From Flavobacteriaceae bacterium (GTDB lineage Bacteria; Bacteroidota; Bacteroidia; Flavobacteriales; Flavobacteriaceae), in the NCBI GenBank assembly GCA_016649715.1, contig JAENXC010000005.1, forward strand, positions 124,001 to 188,000: DNA of 64,000 bases. The letters run 5' to 3'. The number at the start of each line of letters is the position of its first letter. Position 1 is the first letter of the stretch. Both the position numbers and the translations under genes were made by a program. Of the stretch, positions 8,747 to 18,700 are shown piece after piece. The notes below the pieces were generated by a model. That model saw only the letters and a list, made by a program, of their open reading frames with translations. It did not search any database and was not told the origin of the DNA.

Positions 8747-9790
8747 ATGAACACTCTAATTTTTAATATAAAACGTTTCATTCCATTAGCATTCGTGGGT
8801 ATTCTCACACTTTTGCTTACATCTTGTGGAACCTACAACAAAGGTTATAACCAAAACGACGGTATATACGCATCCAACAATAATACAACTGCGGAAGAAG
8901 GGACTGGCAATGAAGATACTTCCAGTGAAAAATCCAATTATTACAAACAATACTTCGAATCGAAATCCAATGCCTATTCCGATCTTCCGGAAGATGGGGC
9001 AATTTTTACCGACATTGATGCATATTCAACCACCGAGAGTTTGGACGAAGACGGAAATATAGTTATTGAAGACAATTATAGCGAAGATGGTTATGGTCCT
9101 TGGGGAAGCAATTCCGATGAGGTTACTGTAAATATTTATAATTACGGTGGTTATGGCTATGGATTTTACAACAGACCCTATTGGTACGGAGGTTATTGGG
9201 GGGGCTATTCTTATTTTGGTTACTATACTCCTTATTGGGGCATAAGCTACGGATGGGGTTATCCATATTACGGTTACGGTTACGGTTATCCATATTATGG
9301 GTATGGCAATTATTATCCTTATTACTATAATAATCCCTATTACAACGGCGTATCCTACAATAGAGGAAGACGAAACACAGATTATAACAGGAGCCAAGAC
9401 CGCGGAAGGTCAAACAACGTTTCAACGCGAAACTCTTCTTATAGCCGTTCTGAAGTTTCGCGGCGTATAAACAGAAACAACGTTCGGGCAAACGATAATA
9501 CTATCCGCACACCCCGAAGTGGCACTATTCGCAGTGGGAATGTTCGTAACAGTAATATTCGTTCCAATAATTCAGGCTCAAATGAGGTAATAAGAAATAC
9601 GAATTCCGGTACAATCCGAAGCGGTAATACCTCACAGCCAACAAGAAGCAACAGCAACATTAGAAGCAATACTTCTTCCCCTTCACCAAGCAGTAATTCT
9701 GGCAGTATTAGAAGTTCAGGTAGCAGCAGTTCCAATAGTGGAGGCGTAAGAAGCAGCGGAGGCAGCAGAGGAGGAAGAGGTCGTGGTTAA
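8747..9790 (+). CDS. Gly/Tyr-rich surface lipoprotein with Ser/Arg/Asn-repeat tail, unknown function
   Basis: From the ATG at 8747 the protein has 347 residues: a signal peptide with lipobox LLTSC, an acidic Ser/Asn-rich stretch, a central Gly/Tyr/Trp/Pro block (GYGYGYPYYGYGNYYPYYY type) and a basic tail of imperfect units such as GTIRSGNVRNSN ending in Gly/Arg. No enzyme domain is visible. Composition suggests an exposed, partly disordered, adhesive or envelope-associated protein. Upstream in-frame ATGs at 8693 and 8720 would put residues before the signal peptide and are less likely. A strong terminator follows. Similar Gly/Tyr-rich lipoproteins are known in flavobacteria without a defined role. 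Confidence 0.75.
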   Translation: MNTLIFNIKRFIPLAFVGILTLLLTSCGTYNKGYNQNDGIYASNNNTTAEEGTGNEDTSSEKSNYYKQYFESKSNAYSDLPEDGAIFTDIDAYSTTESLDEDGNIVIEDNYSEDGYGPWGSNSDEVTVNIYNYGGYGYGFYNRPYWYGGYWGGYSYFGYYTPYWGISYGWGYPYYGYGYGYPYYGYGNYYPYYYNNPYYNGVSYNRGRRNTDYNRSQDRGRSNNVSTRNSSYSRSEVSRRINRNNVRANDNTIRTPRSGTIRSGNVRNSNIRSNNSGSNEVIRNTNSGTIRSGNTSQPTRSNSNIRSNTSSPSPSSNSGSIRSSGSSSSNSGGVRSSGGSRGGRGRG

Positions 9791-9830
9791 AAAATAATTT
9801 TGAACTCACATTCTTAAGATACTATCATTA

Positions 9831-9888
9831 AATGCCCAATTAACATTTCAGCTTAAACCGAAATGATTGCTTTGGGCATTATTTTTCT
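9831..9888 (+). terminator. Strong nested hairpin terminator
   Basis: AATGCCCAA pairs with TTGGGCATT and encloses a second stem CATTTC/GAAATG, followed by ATTTTTCT. It ends the lipoprotein transcript and separates it from the porin gene. Confidence 0.8.
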
Positions 9889-9960
9889 GGGTAAAGCTCT
9901 TCAGCATCACTCAAGAAAAACTAAAGTCAAAGCATTTATATTTTCAAAATATTTATTCAA

Positions 9961-11490
9961 ATGAAAAGAATACCACTCTTTATAATACTTGTCTTTATTG
10001 CGGCAAATTCCCAAGCCCAAAATACAACCGATGGTTTGCGCTACAGTACCAGTGAAAATATAGGGACCGCACGTTTTACCGCTCTCAGCGGTGCAATGGG
10101 CGCACTTGGCGGCGATTTTTCGGCCGTTAGTGTCAATCCGGCCGGCGGCGCAGTTTTTTTGAAATCAGGACTATTGCTTTCCGCTTCTTTGCATGATGTG
10201 GAAAACAAGGCGAATTATTTCAACCATACGGAAAAGAGTATCTCCGATGATGTTGCGCTGAATCAATTAGGGGCAGTTTTTGTGATGAACAATAGCAATG
10301 TAGACGCTTCATTTAAAAAATTTACAATCGGGGTGAATTTTGATACAACCAAAAACTTCAATAATGAAATGTATATTGCTGGAAGGGGAAATACTTCCAT
10401 CGGAAATTTCTTCCTCGAACAAGCGCAGGGAATTCCTTTGAATTTGCTTCAACTGCAATCTGGAGAATCCATTTCCAGTTTATATCAATATCTAGGTGAA
10501 TCTGAAGGAGATGTGGCGCAGAACGCTTTTTTGGGCTATCAAGCCTATCTTTTTGATCCCGTTGACCCAAACGACCCTTCCAATACTTCCTATAATTCAA
10601 ATATAGCAAACGGAAGTTTCAACCAAGAATACTCCTATCTTTCCCAAGGCTACAACAGTAAATTTTCAATAAATCTCGCCACTCAGGTTACCGATAATTA
10701 TTTCTTCGGAATTAATATAAACACACATAGCATTAGTTTCGATCAAAGCTCGTTTTTGCTTGAAACGAACAGCAACCCTGGCTCCAAGGTAAACAGGATA
10801 GGTTTTGAGAACAACCTCTCCGTAAATGGAGCGGGCATTTCAGCACAAATTGGGGTTATTGCAAAAATTGCTTCAGATTTTCGTCTTGGACTGAGTCTGG
10901 ACTCCCCAACTTGGTATCAAATTTCCGAAGAAACCACTCAATCCCTTGGAAGTCGCCGCGTTTTTGAAGGTCAAACTATAAACGAATTTATTAATCCCGG
11001 TGTAATAAATATTTATGATGATTACACTCTTAGAACGCCTGCAAAAGTTACTGCGAGTACCGCATACATTTTTGGACAGGACGGATTGATAAGTTTTGAT
11101 TATTCCTATAAAGATTATTCTTCTGTAGATTTCAGCTATACAAATGATGCTAATGATCCCTTTTTCAACGGCTTGAACAACACCATCGAAAACACTTTAA
11201 AAGGCGCTTCCTCTTTAAAAGCTGGAGCTGAATATCGTCTTAACCAACTGAGCTTTCGGGGTGGTTTCCATTACGAAGAAAGCCCTTATAAAGACACAAC
11301 CGTTGTTGGCGATCTTATTGGGTTCTCGTTGGGAGCCGGTTATAATTTTGGGCACTACAATTTCGATCTTGCCTATTCAAGATCGGAACAAGAACGCAAC
11401 CAACAACTGTATTCCGTTGGGCTGACTGATACTGCTAAAATAAACTCCGTTTACAGCAACTTTGTGCTTTCCTTGGGTTTCAACTTTTAG
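9961..11490 (+). CDS. Outer-membrane transport protein, OmpP1/FadL-like
   Basis: The 509-residue protein has a signal peptide cut after NSQAQ, then a conserved N-terminal region (SENIGTARFTALSGAMGALGG, shortened here) with the NPAG motif typical of the FadL/TodX plug, followed by alternating beta-barrel strands that end in a terminal Phe (LSLGFNF). FadL-type porins let hydrophobic molecules cross the outer membrane by lateral diffusion; Bacteroidota members are often labelled hemin receptor without proof. The substrate cannot be read from sequence. It is flanked by a terminator upstream and the folE promoter downstream, so it is a single-gene unit. Confidence 0.85.
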   Translation: MKRIPLFIILVFIAANSQAQNTTDGLRYSTSENIGTARFTALSGAMGALGGDFSAVSVNPAGGAVFLKSGLLLSASLHDVENKANYFNHTEKSISDDVALNQLGAVFVMNNSNVDASFKKFTIGVNFDTTKNFNNEMYIAGRGNTSIGNFFLEQAQGIPLNLLQLQSGESISSLYQYLGESEGDVAQNAFLGYQAYLFDPVDPNDPSNTSYNSNIANGSFNQEYSYLSQGYNSKFSINLATQVTDNYFFGININTHSISFDQSSFLLETNSNPGSKVNRIGFENNLSVNGAGISAQIGVIAKIASDFRLGLSLDSPTWYQISEETTQSLGSRRVFEGQTINEFINPGVINIYDDYTLRTPAKVTASTAYIFGQDGLISFDYSYKDYSSVDFSYTNDANDPFFNGLNNTIENTLKGASSLKAGAEYRLNQLSFRGGFHYEESPYKDTTVVGDLIGFSLGAGYNFGHYNFDLAYSRSEQERNQQLYSVGLTDTAKINSVYSNFVLSLGFNF

Positions 11491-11595
11491 AATGCCCCAA
11501 TTGTTTGCTGTAATCACTTCACTTTATTTAGCAGCGAAACCATTTAAAGTCTAAAAATAAGAACTTCCTCTTTTCAAAACCAAAATGCTAATGTG

Positions 11596-11603
11596 TATCT
11601 TTG
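11596..11603 (+). promoter_or_regulatory. Bacteroidota -7 promoter box for folE
   Basis: TATCTTTG matches TAnnTTTG and lies 24 bases upstream of the folE ATG. Confidence 0.55.
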
Positions 11604-11627
11604 CAGGCCTATTAGATATTATATTAA

Positions 11628-12305
11628 ATGAATTTAGAAAAACACCTAAAAGAGATTGAAGCAATGGGCAACGACCATATTGGCAGTTCCTCTGAAACTC
11701 CCATGCGGCCTGATGCCTTTGAGCTTAGCGATATTGAAAAGATTGCGAGCATCAAAAAAGATGTCCAGAATATTTTGCACACTTTAGGCCTCGATCTCAC
11801 TGACGACAGCCTAAAAGGCACCCCAACGCGGGTTGCAAAAATGTTTGTGCAAGAGATTTTTAGCGGGCTTCACCCAGATAGAAAACCGAAAGCTTCCACT
11901 TTTGAAAATAAATACAAGTATCAGGAAATGCTGGTAGAAAAGAACATTACTCTCTACTCTACTTGCGAGCACCATTTGCTGCCCATTGTTGGGAAAGCAC
12001 ATATTGCTTATATCTCCAACGGCACGGTGGTTGGTTTATCAAAAATGAACCGGATTGTTGACTATTACTCAAAACGCCCACAGGTTCAGGAACGCTTAAC
12101 GTTGCAAATTGTGAAAGAGCTTCAACAGGTTCTGAATACCGAAGACGTAGCCTGCGTAATTGATGCGAAACACCTCTGCGTAAATTCCCGCGGAATACGA
12201 GATATTGATAGCAGCACCGTAACCTGCGAATTCGGAGGGGCATTCAAAAATGCTGAAACACGAAGAGAGTTTTTGGATTATATAAAGCTGGAGACTGAAT
12301 TTTAA
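11628..12305 (+). CDS. folE: GTP cyclohydrolase I
   Basis: The 225-residue protein shows the FolE zinc site Cys113, His116 and Cys184 (in STCEHHLLPI and KHLCVNSRG), plus the QERLTLQI and RGIRDIDSSTVT signatures. It converts GTP to 7,8-dihydroneopterin triphosphate, the first step of tetrahydrofolate synthesis, as a cytoplasmic homodecamer. The length is normal. FolC, a later step of the pathway, is at 43.9 kb. The gene is followed after about 60 bases of repeat-like spacer by cysS. Confidence 0.96.
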   Translation: MNLEKHLKEIEAMGNDHIGSSSETPMRPDAFELSDIEKIASIKKDVQNILHTLGLDLTDDSLKGTPTRVAKMFVQEIFSGLHPDRKPKASTFENKYKYQEMLVEKNITLYSTCEHHLLPIVGKAHIAYISNGTVVGLSKMNRIVDYYSKRPQVQERLTLQIVKELQQVLNTEDVACVIDAKHLCVNSRGIRDIDSSTVTCEFGGAFKNAETRREFLDYIKLETEF

Positions 12306-12394
12306 TTCCACAATAATAAATTCCAAAGAAAACCAAATTCCAAAATTCCAACTTTGAATCTTGAATTTTGAACCTTGAATCCAAAACTTTGAAA
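12305..12394. repeat. Low-complexity AAATTCCAAA/TTGAATC word repeat around the cysS start
   Basis: AAATTCCAAA-like words are followed by TTGAAT/TTGAACC words of opposite sense. The same AAATTCCAAA vocabulary fills the spacers at 33141-33468, 54331-54456 and 58062-58264. The repeat extends into the first codons of cysS. Confidence 0.55.
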
Positions 12395-13882
12395 CAGCAA
12401 GATCTATATATTTACAACTCCCTTTCAAAAAGCAAAGAAAAATTCACGCCCATCCACGAAGGCGCTGTGGGAATGTACGTTTGTGGCCCCACGGTTTACA
12501 GCAATGTGCATTTGGGCAACTGCCGAACCTTTCTTTCATTTGATTTGGTTTTTCGCTATTTGAAGCATTTGGGCTATAAAGTCCGGTATGTGCGAAACAT
12601 TACCGACGCTGGCCATTTGGAAAACGACGGCGAAAGCGGCGACGATCCTATTCTGAAAAAAGCACGACTTGAGCAATTGGAACCTATGGAAGTGGTCCAA
12701 AAATACACCGTAGATTTTCACACCACCATGGCAAAATTCAACGCCCTGCCACCGAGTATTGAACCTACTGCAACGGGACATATTTACGAACAAATTCATA
12801 TAATTGAAAAAATAATCAAAGAAGGTTTTGCGTACGAAAAAAACGGGTCGGTCTATTTTGATGTTCTTAAATTCAACGAAACCCACAACTACGGAAAACT
12901 CAGCGGCAGGCAATTGGAAGATATGATTGCGAACACCCGCGAGCTTTCCGCACAAACGGATAAGAAAAACCCACAGGATTTTGCGCTTTGGAAAAAAGCC
13001 GAACCGCAGCACATTATGCGCTGGTCCTCGCCTTGGAGCGAAGGTTTCCCCGGCTGGCATTTGGAATGTACTGCAATGAGCACCAAATATTTAGGCAATA
13101 ATTTTGACATACACGGTGGCGGAATGGACCTAAAATTTCCACACCACGAATGTGAGATTGCACAGGCCGAAGCTTGCAACCACATCTCGCCCGTAAACTA
13201 TTGGATGCACGCCAATATGCTTACGCTGAACGGTAAAAAAATGTCGAAATCCACAGGCAACTATATTCTTCCGAATGAAATGTTTACGGGCGAAAACGAT
13301 ATTTTGAGCAAGCCATTCTCCCCAACGGTCACCAAATTTTTTATGTTTCAAGCGCATTACCGAAGTATTCTCGATTTCAGTAACGATGCTTTGGAAGCCT
13401 CGGAAAAAGGGTTTAACAGATTGATGGATGCTTACAAAATGTTAGGCGAAATTTCCACTTCGGACCTGTCCGCCAGGACGGAAAAAAGTAGTATTGATGT
13501 TGAAAGCTGGCGGAAAGCCTGCTATGACGCAATGAATGACGATTTCAACAGCCCGATTTTGATTGCCAATCTTTTTGAAGCTGTGAAATTTGCAAATTCC
13601 ATAAAGGAAGAAAAGGAAACCATTTCTGCAAAAGATTTAGATTTGCTAAAGCAAACCTTGGACGATTTCCTTTTCGATGTTTTGGGATTGGAAGACAGTG
13701 TTTCCGAAACATCGCAGGATGGTGAAAAACTTGCGGCCGCCGTGGAATTACTTATTCAATTGCGCAACCAAGCCCGTGCCAATAAAGATTTTACGATGAG
13801 TGATAAAATTCGTGATGAACTTTCGGCAAAAGGAATTCAACTGAAAGACGGGAAGGATGGGACTACTTTTTCTTTAAATTAA
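12368..13882 (+). CDS. cysS: Cysteinyl-tRNA synthetase
   Basis: This class I synthetase has [13 protein letters not shown] at about 39-51 (HLGN is the HIGH motif) and the KMSKS motif in [12 protein letters not shown]. Zinc ligands are expected at Cys39, the Cys in HLECTA and the following His/Glu of HHECE. It charges tRNA-Cys. No in-frame ATG precedes the conserved core, so a TTG start must be used: 12368 gives 504 residues, while TTG at 12389 ([10 protein letters not shown]) gives 497 and lies closer to the usual family start. A short palindrome (13465-13481) sits in the C-terminal helical region, encoding DLSARTEK. Confidence 0.93.
   Translation: MNLESKTLKQQDLYIYNSLSKSKEKFTPIHEGAVGMYVCGPTVYSNVHLGNCRTFLSFDLVFRYLKHLGYKVRYVRNITDAGHLENDGESGDDPILKKARLEQLEPMEVVQKYTVDFHTTMAKFNALPPSIEPTATGHIYEQIHIIEKIIKEGFAYEKNGSVYFDVLKFNETHNYGKLSGRQLEDMIANTRELSAQTDKKNPQDFALWKKAEPQHIMRWSSPWSEGFPGWHLECTAMSTKYLGNNFDIHGGGMDLKFPHHECEIAQAEACNHISPVNYWMHANMLTLNGKKMSKSTGNYILPNEMFTGENDILSKPFSPTVTKFFMFQAHYRSILDFSNDALEASEKGFNRLMDAYKMLGEISTSDLSARTEKSSIDVESWRKACYDAMNDDFNSPILIANLFEAVKFANSIKEEKETISAKDLDLLKQTLDDFLFDVLGLEDSVSETSQDGEKLAAAVELLIQLRNQARANKDFTMSDKIRDELSAKGIQLKDGKDGTTFSLN
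13465..13481. repeat. Small palindrome within cysS
   Basis: CCTGTCCGCCAGGACGG has GTCC/GGAC arms and encodes part of DLSARTE at a surface-exposed, poorly conserved position. Related words occur at 19691-19705 and 31502-31518. Confidence 0.45.
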
Positions 13883-13890
13883 TATTTGGA

Positions 13891-14124
13891 GTGAAAAAAA
13901 TACTCATATATCCCTTCGTTTTATTGATAAAAGGGTATCAAAATTTTATTTCGCCTTTGTTGCCTTCCAGTTGTCGCTACACTCCCACATGTTCACATTA
14001 CTCCGTTGAAGCGCTGCAAACGCACGGTTTGCTGAAAGGCGGTTGGCTTGCCTTAAAACGCATAGCCAGTTGTAACCCTTGGGGCGGTTCGGGCTATGAC
14101 CCCGTTCCTCCAAAAAAGAAATAA
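13891..14124 (+). CDS. yidD: Membrane protein insertion efficiency factor YidD
   Basis: The 77-residue protein has the YidD pattern: an N-terminal amphipathic or membrane helix, then [17 protein letters not shown] and the conserved tail around [19 protein letters not shown]. YidD sits at the inner face of the membrane and helps YidC insert membrane proteins. The start is a GTG eight bases after the cysS stop, so the two are probably translated from one message. Its neighbour lgt continues the envelope-biogenesis theme. Confidence 0.95.
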   Translation: MKKILIYPFVLLIKGYQNFISPLLPSSCRYTPTCSHYSVEALQTHGLLKGGWLALKRIASCNPWGGSGYDPVPPKKK

Positions 14125-14185
14125 TATATATTCCGCAATACTTTTCGCTTTTATTATCTTTACGCGGCACAATTAAATCTCCACT

Positions 14186-15130
14186 ATGCACTATTTAAGT
14201 TTTACTTGGAACCCTTCGGAAGGGATCGATCTTGGCTTTTTTATGATTCGTTATTACAGTTTGATGTTCGTTGTAGCGTTCACACTGGGTTGGATTATCA
14301 CAAAAAAGATTTATGAAAGAGAAGGCCAACCGCAGGAAAAGCTGGATAGTCTTTTTATTTATATGGTAGTCGCAACTTTGATTGGCGCTCGATTGGGACA
14401 CGTTATTTTTTACCAGCCCGAACTTTTTGTGGAAGATCCACTTTCGGTTTTTTTACCAATCAGTACCGTTCCCGAATTTGAATTTACGGGCTTTCAAGGT
14501 TTGGCTAGCCACGGAGCAGCCATTGCTATTTTAATTGCGATGTATTTTTATTCGAAAAACGTTATCAAAAAACCATTCCTGTGGATAATGGACCGCGTGG
14601 TTATTGCCGTGGCCTGCGGGGGTATTTTTGTGCGAATCGGCAATTTTATGAATTCTGAAATCATAGGAAAACTTTCGGGAAACTTTCCGCTGGGCGTGCG
14701 TTTTGTGCACGAAGGCATTCGCAAACAGGATGCTGTGAACGCAACAGGAATCAAAGTACCGAGCAAGGCGTATGATGCCATTGTGCACAATCCACAGTTT
14801 TCTGAATTGTTGAATTCTGTTCCCTTTCGCCATCCGGCGCAACTCTATGAGGCGGCGGGCTACGTAATTGTATTTCTGGTATGTTGGTATCTGTACTGGA
14901 AAACCGAACGCAGAAAACAGATCGGTTATATTTTCGGAGTGTTTTTGATATTGCTGTTTATGGTCCGTTTCTTAGTGGAATTTGTAAAAGAAAGCCAAGG
15001 TGGGTTTGAATCTGCATTGGGCTTGCTTTCCACGGGGCAGTGGCTTAGTGTTCCTTTCATAATTGCAGGGATTTATATTATGTGGAAAGCTTCAAAAAAA
15101 AGCCCCCTAACCCCCGAAGGGGGAATTTAA
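14186..15130 (+). CDS. lgt: Prolipoprotein diacylglyceryl transferase
   Basis: The 314-residue protein is a multi-pass inner-membrane enzyme with the Lgt signature RIGNFMNSEIIG at about residue 150 and HPAQLYEA further on. It moves diacylglycerol from phosphatidylglycerol to the lipobox Cys of prolipoproteins, and its substrates would include the many lipoproteins of this window. The last residues, SPLTPEGGI, are encoded by a dispersed GC-rich repeat (15101-15128) and lie outside the conserved enzyme, suggesting that the original stop was replaced by the repeat. Confidence 0.96.
   Translation: MHYLSFTWNPSEGIDLGFFMIRYYSLMFVVAFTLGWIITKKIYEREGQPQEKLDSLFIYMVVATLIGARLGHVIFYQPELFVEDPLSVFLPISTVPEFEFTGFQGLASHGAAIAILIAMYFYSKNVIKKPFLWIMDRVVIAVACGGIFVRIGNFMNSEIIGKLSGNFPLGVRFVHEGIRKQDAVNATGIKVPSKAYDAIVHNPQFSELLNSVPFRHPAQLYEAAGYVIVFLVCWYLYWKTERRKQIGYIFGVFLILLFMVRFLVEFVKESQGGFESALGLLSTGQWLSVPFIIAGIYIMWKASKKSPLTPEGGI
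15101..15128 (+). repeat. Dispersed CCCCCTAACCCCCGAAGGGGG repeat forming the lgt C-terminus
   Basis: The element AGCCCCCTAACCCCCGAAGG and its GGGAA tail contain a 5-bp C/G stem (15111-15115 with 15119-15123). Elements of this type are common in Bacteroidota spacers; here the reading frame runs through it and stops just after. Confidence 0.6.
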
Positions 15131-15156
15131 TGTCTCGCAATTTTATTCAATTTAAA

Positions 15157-15651
15157 ATGAAAAAAATACTTATTTCTGCGGCACTTGCCTTTTCAGTTCT
15201 TTCCCTTTATAACTGCAAAGACTCTTCAAATTCTGAAAAGAAAAATCTCACCAAAGAAATCACTTTTACCAAAGAAGGAGAGCTTACTTTAATGAAAGCC
15301 AAAAACGATTCCATCATTGCAAGGCTCGATATTGAAATTGCCGATGACGAATACCAAACCCAAACTGGGCTGATGTACCGCCACTCCATGGCCCAGAACC
15401 AAGGGATGCTTTTTGTGTTCAACGATTCACAAGTACGCTCTTTTTATATGAAGAACACTGTAATTCCGCTGGATATAATTTTCTTGAATGCTAAAAAAGA
15501 AATTGTGAGCATCCAGAAAAACGCCAAACCTTTTGATGAAACTTCACTTCCTTCGGATGCAGCTTCTGAATATGTTTTGGAAGTAAATGCTGGGCTTTCC
15601 GACCTATGGAAGCTTGAAAAGGGAGATAAAATTCAGTTCACTAAAAATTGA
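15157..15651 (+). CDS. DUF192 family lipoprotein
   Basis: From the ATG at 15157 the protein has 164 residues with a signal peptide and a Cys in SLYNC that could be lipidated. The DUF192 domain is recognisable by ETGL-type sequence (QTQTGLMYRHSM), GMLFVF and FYMKNTVIPLDIIFL, followed by AKPFDE and YVLEVNAG. The family is widespread and its biochemical role is not established. Two upstream in-frame ATGs (15082 inside lgt and 15130 overlapping the lgt stop) are possible, but the 15157 start gives a proper signal peptide. Confidence 0.88.
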   Translation: MKKILISAALAFSVLSLYNCKDSSNSEKKNLTKEITFTKEGELTLMKAKNDSIIARLDIEIADDEYQTQTGLMYRHSMAQNQGMLFVFNDSQVRSFYMKNTVIPLDIIFLNAKKEIVSIQKNAKPFDETSLPSDAASEYVLEVNAGLSDLWKLEKGDKIQFTKN

Positions 15652-15717
15652 ATTGATAAAATTGTAGGCGCGCGAAATCGTGCATCTACAATTCATACTA
15701 TTTATTCTACAAACAAA

Positions 15718-15749
15718 AAGGCCTTTCCAATGCGGAAAGGCCTTCTTTA
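15718..15749. terminator. Bidirectional terminator between the DUF192 gene and secDF
   Basis: AAGGCCTTTCC (15718-15728) pairs perfectly with GGAAAGGCCTT (15734-15744) across a five-base loop. T-rich sequence follows on the plus strand and A-rich sequence precedes it, so it can serve both convergent genes. Confidence 0.85.
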
Positions 15750-15771
15750 TTTATTCCGAAGAAAAAAGCAA

Positions 15772-18700
15772 TTATGCTTCCAGTGCAGGAGTACCTTCTT
15801 CTACTTTTTTATCGATTAAATCATCTACTTTTTTATGTTTTACGGTATCGTACATAATTGGCGTTGCGATGAACAATGACGAATAGGTACCCACAACGAT
15901 ACCAACTATAATCGCAAACAACAATCCGCGGATGGATTCTGCGCCCAGGAAGAACATACACAACAACACGATAAGTGTAGTGAAAGAGGTGTTCAAAGTT
16001 CTACCCAGGGTACTGTTCAATGCTACATCAATAATCCTACTCATTTTCCAGCCCGGATGTTCGCCAAAGTATTCACGGATACGGTCAAAAACAATAACCG
16101 TATCGTTCAGCGAGTAACCAATTACCGTCAGAATCGCCGCGATAAAGGCTTGGTCAATCTCCATACTGAAAGGCATAAACTTATAGGTCAATGAGAAAAC
16201 CCCAAGCACAATCAAAACGTCGTGAAATACCGCTAACACAGCACCTAAGCTGAACTGCCATCTTCTAAAACGCAATAATATATATAGAAAAACCACTACG
16301 AGCGAGCCAAATACGGCCCAGAAAGAGTCTTTCTTAATATCATCTGCAATGGTAGGGCTCACTTTGTAGTACTCCATTCTACCAATGGTTTTTCCGGTTT
16401 GGTCGCCCACAAATTTATCATAAGTCATATCTGCCGGCATATCCTTTTTAACGGTTTCAAAAAGCATATGCTCTATTTCTTCATCTACATCAGTGCCCGT
16501 TTCTTCTACTTTATATTTGGTAGTAATCTTCAGCTGATTGTCTCCGCCGTAGGTTTTGGCCTCAGCACTTCCGAAAGTCTTTATAAGGTCATTCTGGATT
16601 TCCTGTGAATTTACATCCTTTGCAAAACGGACGGTATAAGTTCGTCCTCCCACAAAATCAACACCTTGGTTAAGGCCATTAGTGAACAAAGATGTAATGC
16701 TTACCAAAAGCAAAATTCCAGAAATTACATAAGCAATTTTACGTTTTCTCAAGAACTGAATATTCACATTTTTGAAAAGGTTTTTGGTCACAGATGTCGA
16801 GCAAGGCAACGGTTTGCCATTTTTGGAATAGCTATCAATGAACAATCTCGTGATGAAAATCGCGGTAAATAACGAAGTTGCAATACCTATCAATAAGGTA
16901 GTAGCGAAACCTTGGATCGGACCAGTTCCAAAAACCAAAAGAATCAAACCAGTAAGAGCAGTAGTGATGTTCGCATCAAGAATGGAAGACAACGCATTGT
17001 TAAAACCATCTTTAATAGCGTCTTTCTGCGCCTTGCCTTTTGCAAGTTCCTCTTTAATCCTTTCAAAGATAAGTACGTTCGCATCCACGGACATACCTAC
17101 CGTCAACACGATACCTGCAATACCAGGTAGCGTAAGCACAGCACCCAACCCTGCTAATATCCCGAAGATAAACAGTATGTTTACCATCAAGGCTATATCG
17201 GCAAAAGCACCGGCTTTTCCGTAATACCCTATCATCCACAAAAGCACGATTATAAGTGCAAGAACGAAAGACATTACCCCACTATTAATGGCTTCATGCC
17301 CAAGTGTTGGCCCAACAACTTCCCCTTGAATAATCTCTGCGGAAGCCGGAAGTTTACCCGCACGCAACACGTTGGCCAAATCCTGCCCCTGTGGTACGGT
17401 AAAGTTTCCAGAAATCTGACTACGGCCACCTGCTATAGGGCCCGAAGTTACACCCGGTGCAGAATAAACAATGTTGTCCAATACAATAGCAATCTGGCTT
17501 TGGTTTTGGTATGCATTGCCTGTCATTTGCTCCCAAACCTTGGCGCCTTGGCCGTTCATTTGCATAGAAACTACTACGCGGCTCAAATTGTCATATTCCT
17601 GACGCGCATCCACAACCACGCTTCCCCCAAGTGGCGGAACGTTATCGCGGTTTCCTTTTAGGGCGTATAATGCTGTGGTTTCTTCACCTTTCAATTGTAC
17701 ATTGGCTTCTTGAAGGCCCCAAACAAATTTTGCATAACGCATTTCATTCGGCAATAATGACTTTATTTGAGGATTGCGCAAATAGCCGTCAATAGCCGCC
17801 GTATCTTTCAATCTAAAAGTAGCAATCACTGGACTTCCCTGGCTTCCCAAGGAAACCATTTTTGAAAGAATTGGGTTTGCTTTGTTATCTTCAGCAAGTG
17901 AATCTTTTACGTCTTTACCACCCAAAAGTTTGCTAACGTCATCCTCTTCTGTTTTGGTTGAATCAGCAACAGCCTTTGATGTATCTACAGCTTTTACAGT
18001 TTCGGTTGAAGCTTTCGCCATTGCAATTTCACCAGCTTTGGTATCGGCAGCTTGAAGGAACCCTGCCATTTCATCAAATTTATAAACATCCCAAAATTCA
18101 AGCTGGGCGGTACTTTGAAGTAATTTCCTTACCCTGTCCACATCTTTCGCTCCCGGAAGTTCCACAAGAATTCTCGCAGATTTCCCAAGTCGTTGAATGT
18201 TTGGCTGTGTAACCCCAAATTTATCGATACGTTTTCTTAACACTTCAAAAGCAGAAGTGATGGATTCATCAATTTTTTTCTCAATAACAGGTTTTACCTG
18301 CGCATTGGTCATTCCAACATTAATAACATCCTCAAGGTTTTTGTTGAAGAAAATATCTGGCGAGGCAAGATTGTTTTCGCCCGGAAGTGCTTCAAAAGCT
18401 TTAAAGAAAGATTCAAGATAGGTATCCTGACTGTCTTTCTGAAGTTCGGTAGCCTTGTCCAACGCTTGGTTGAAGGCTGGGTCCTTGGTATTGTTCGCAA
18501 GACCTTTTAAGATGTCCTTCACGGAAACTTCAAGAATCACGTTTATACCACCTTTAAGGTCAAGCCCTTTGTTAAGTTCCTTTTCCTTGGCGGTTTTGTA
18601 GTCTATCCCTAAAAATATTGGGTTGGTTGCTACAGAATCCAAGTAGCGGGCTTCTGCGTTGTCCCTCTCGTGTGGCTGATCTTCAGTAAATTTGCTGTTG

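Noticed and set aside
9130-9350. Tandem GGTTATGG-like DNA repeats that could be iterons or a satellite
   Set aside because: They are explained by Gly/Tyr codons of the lipoprotein reading frame.
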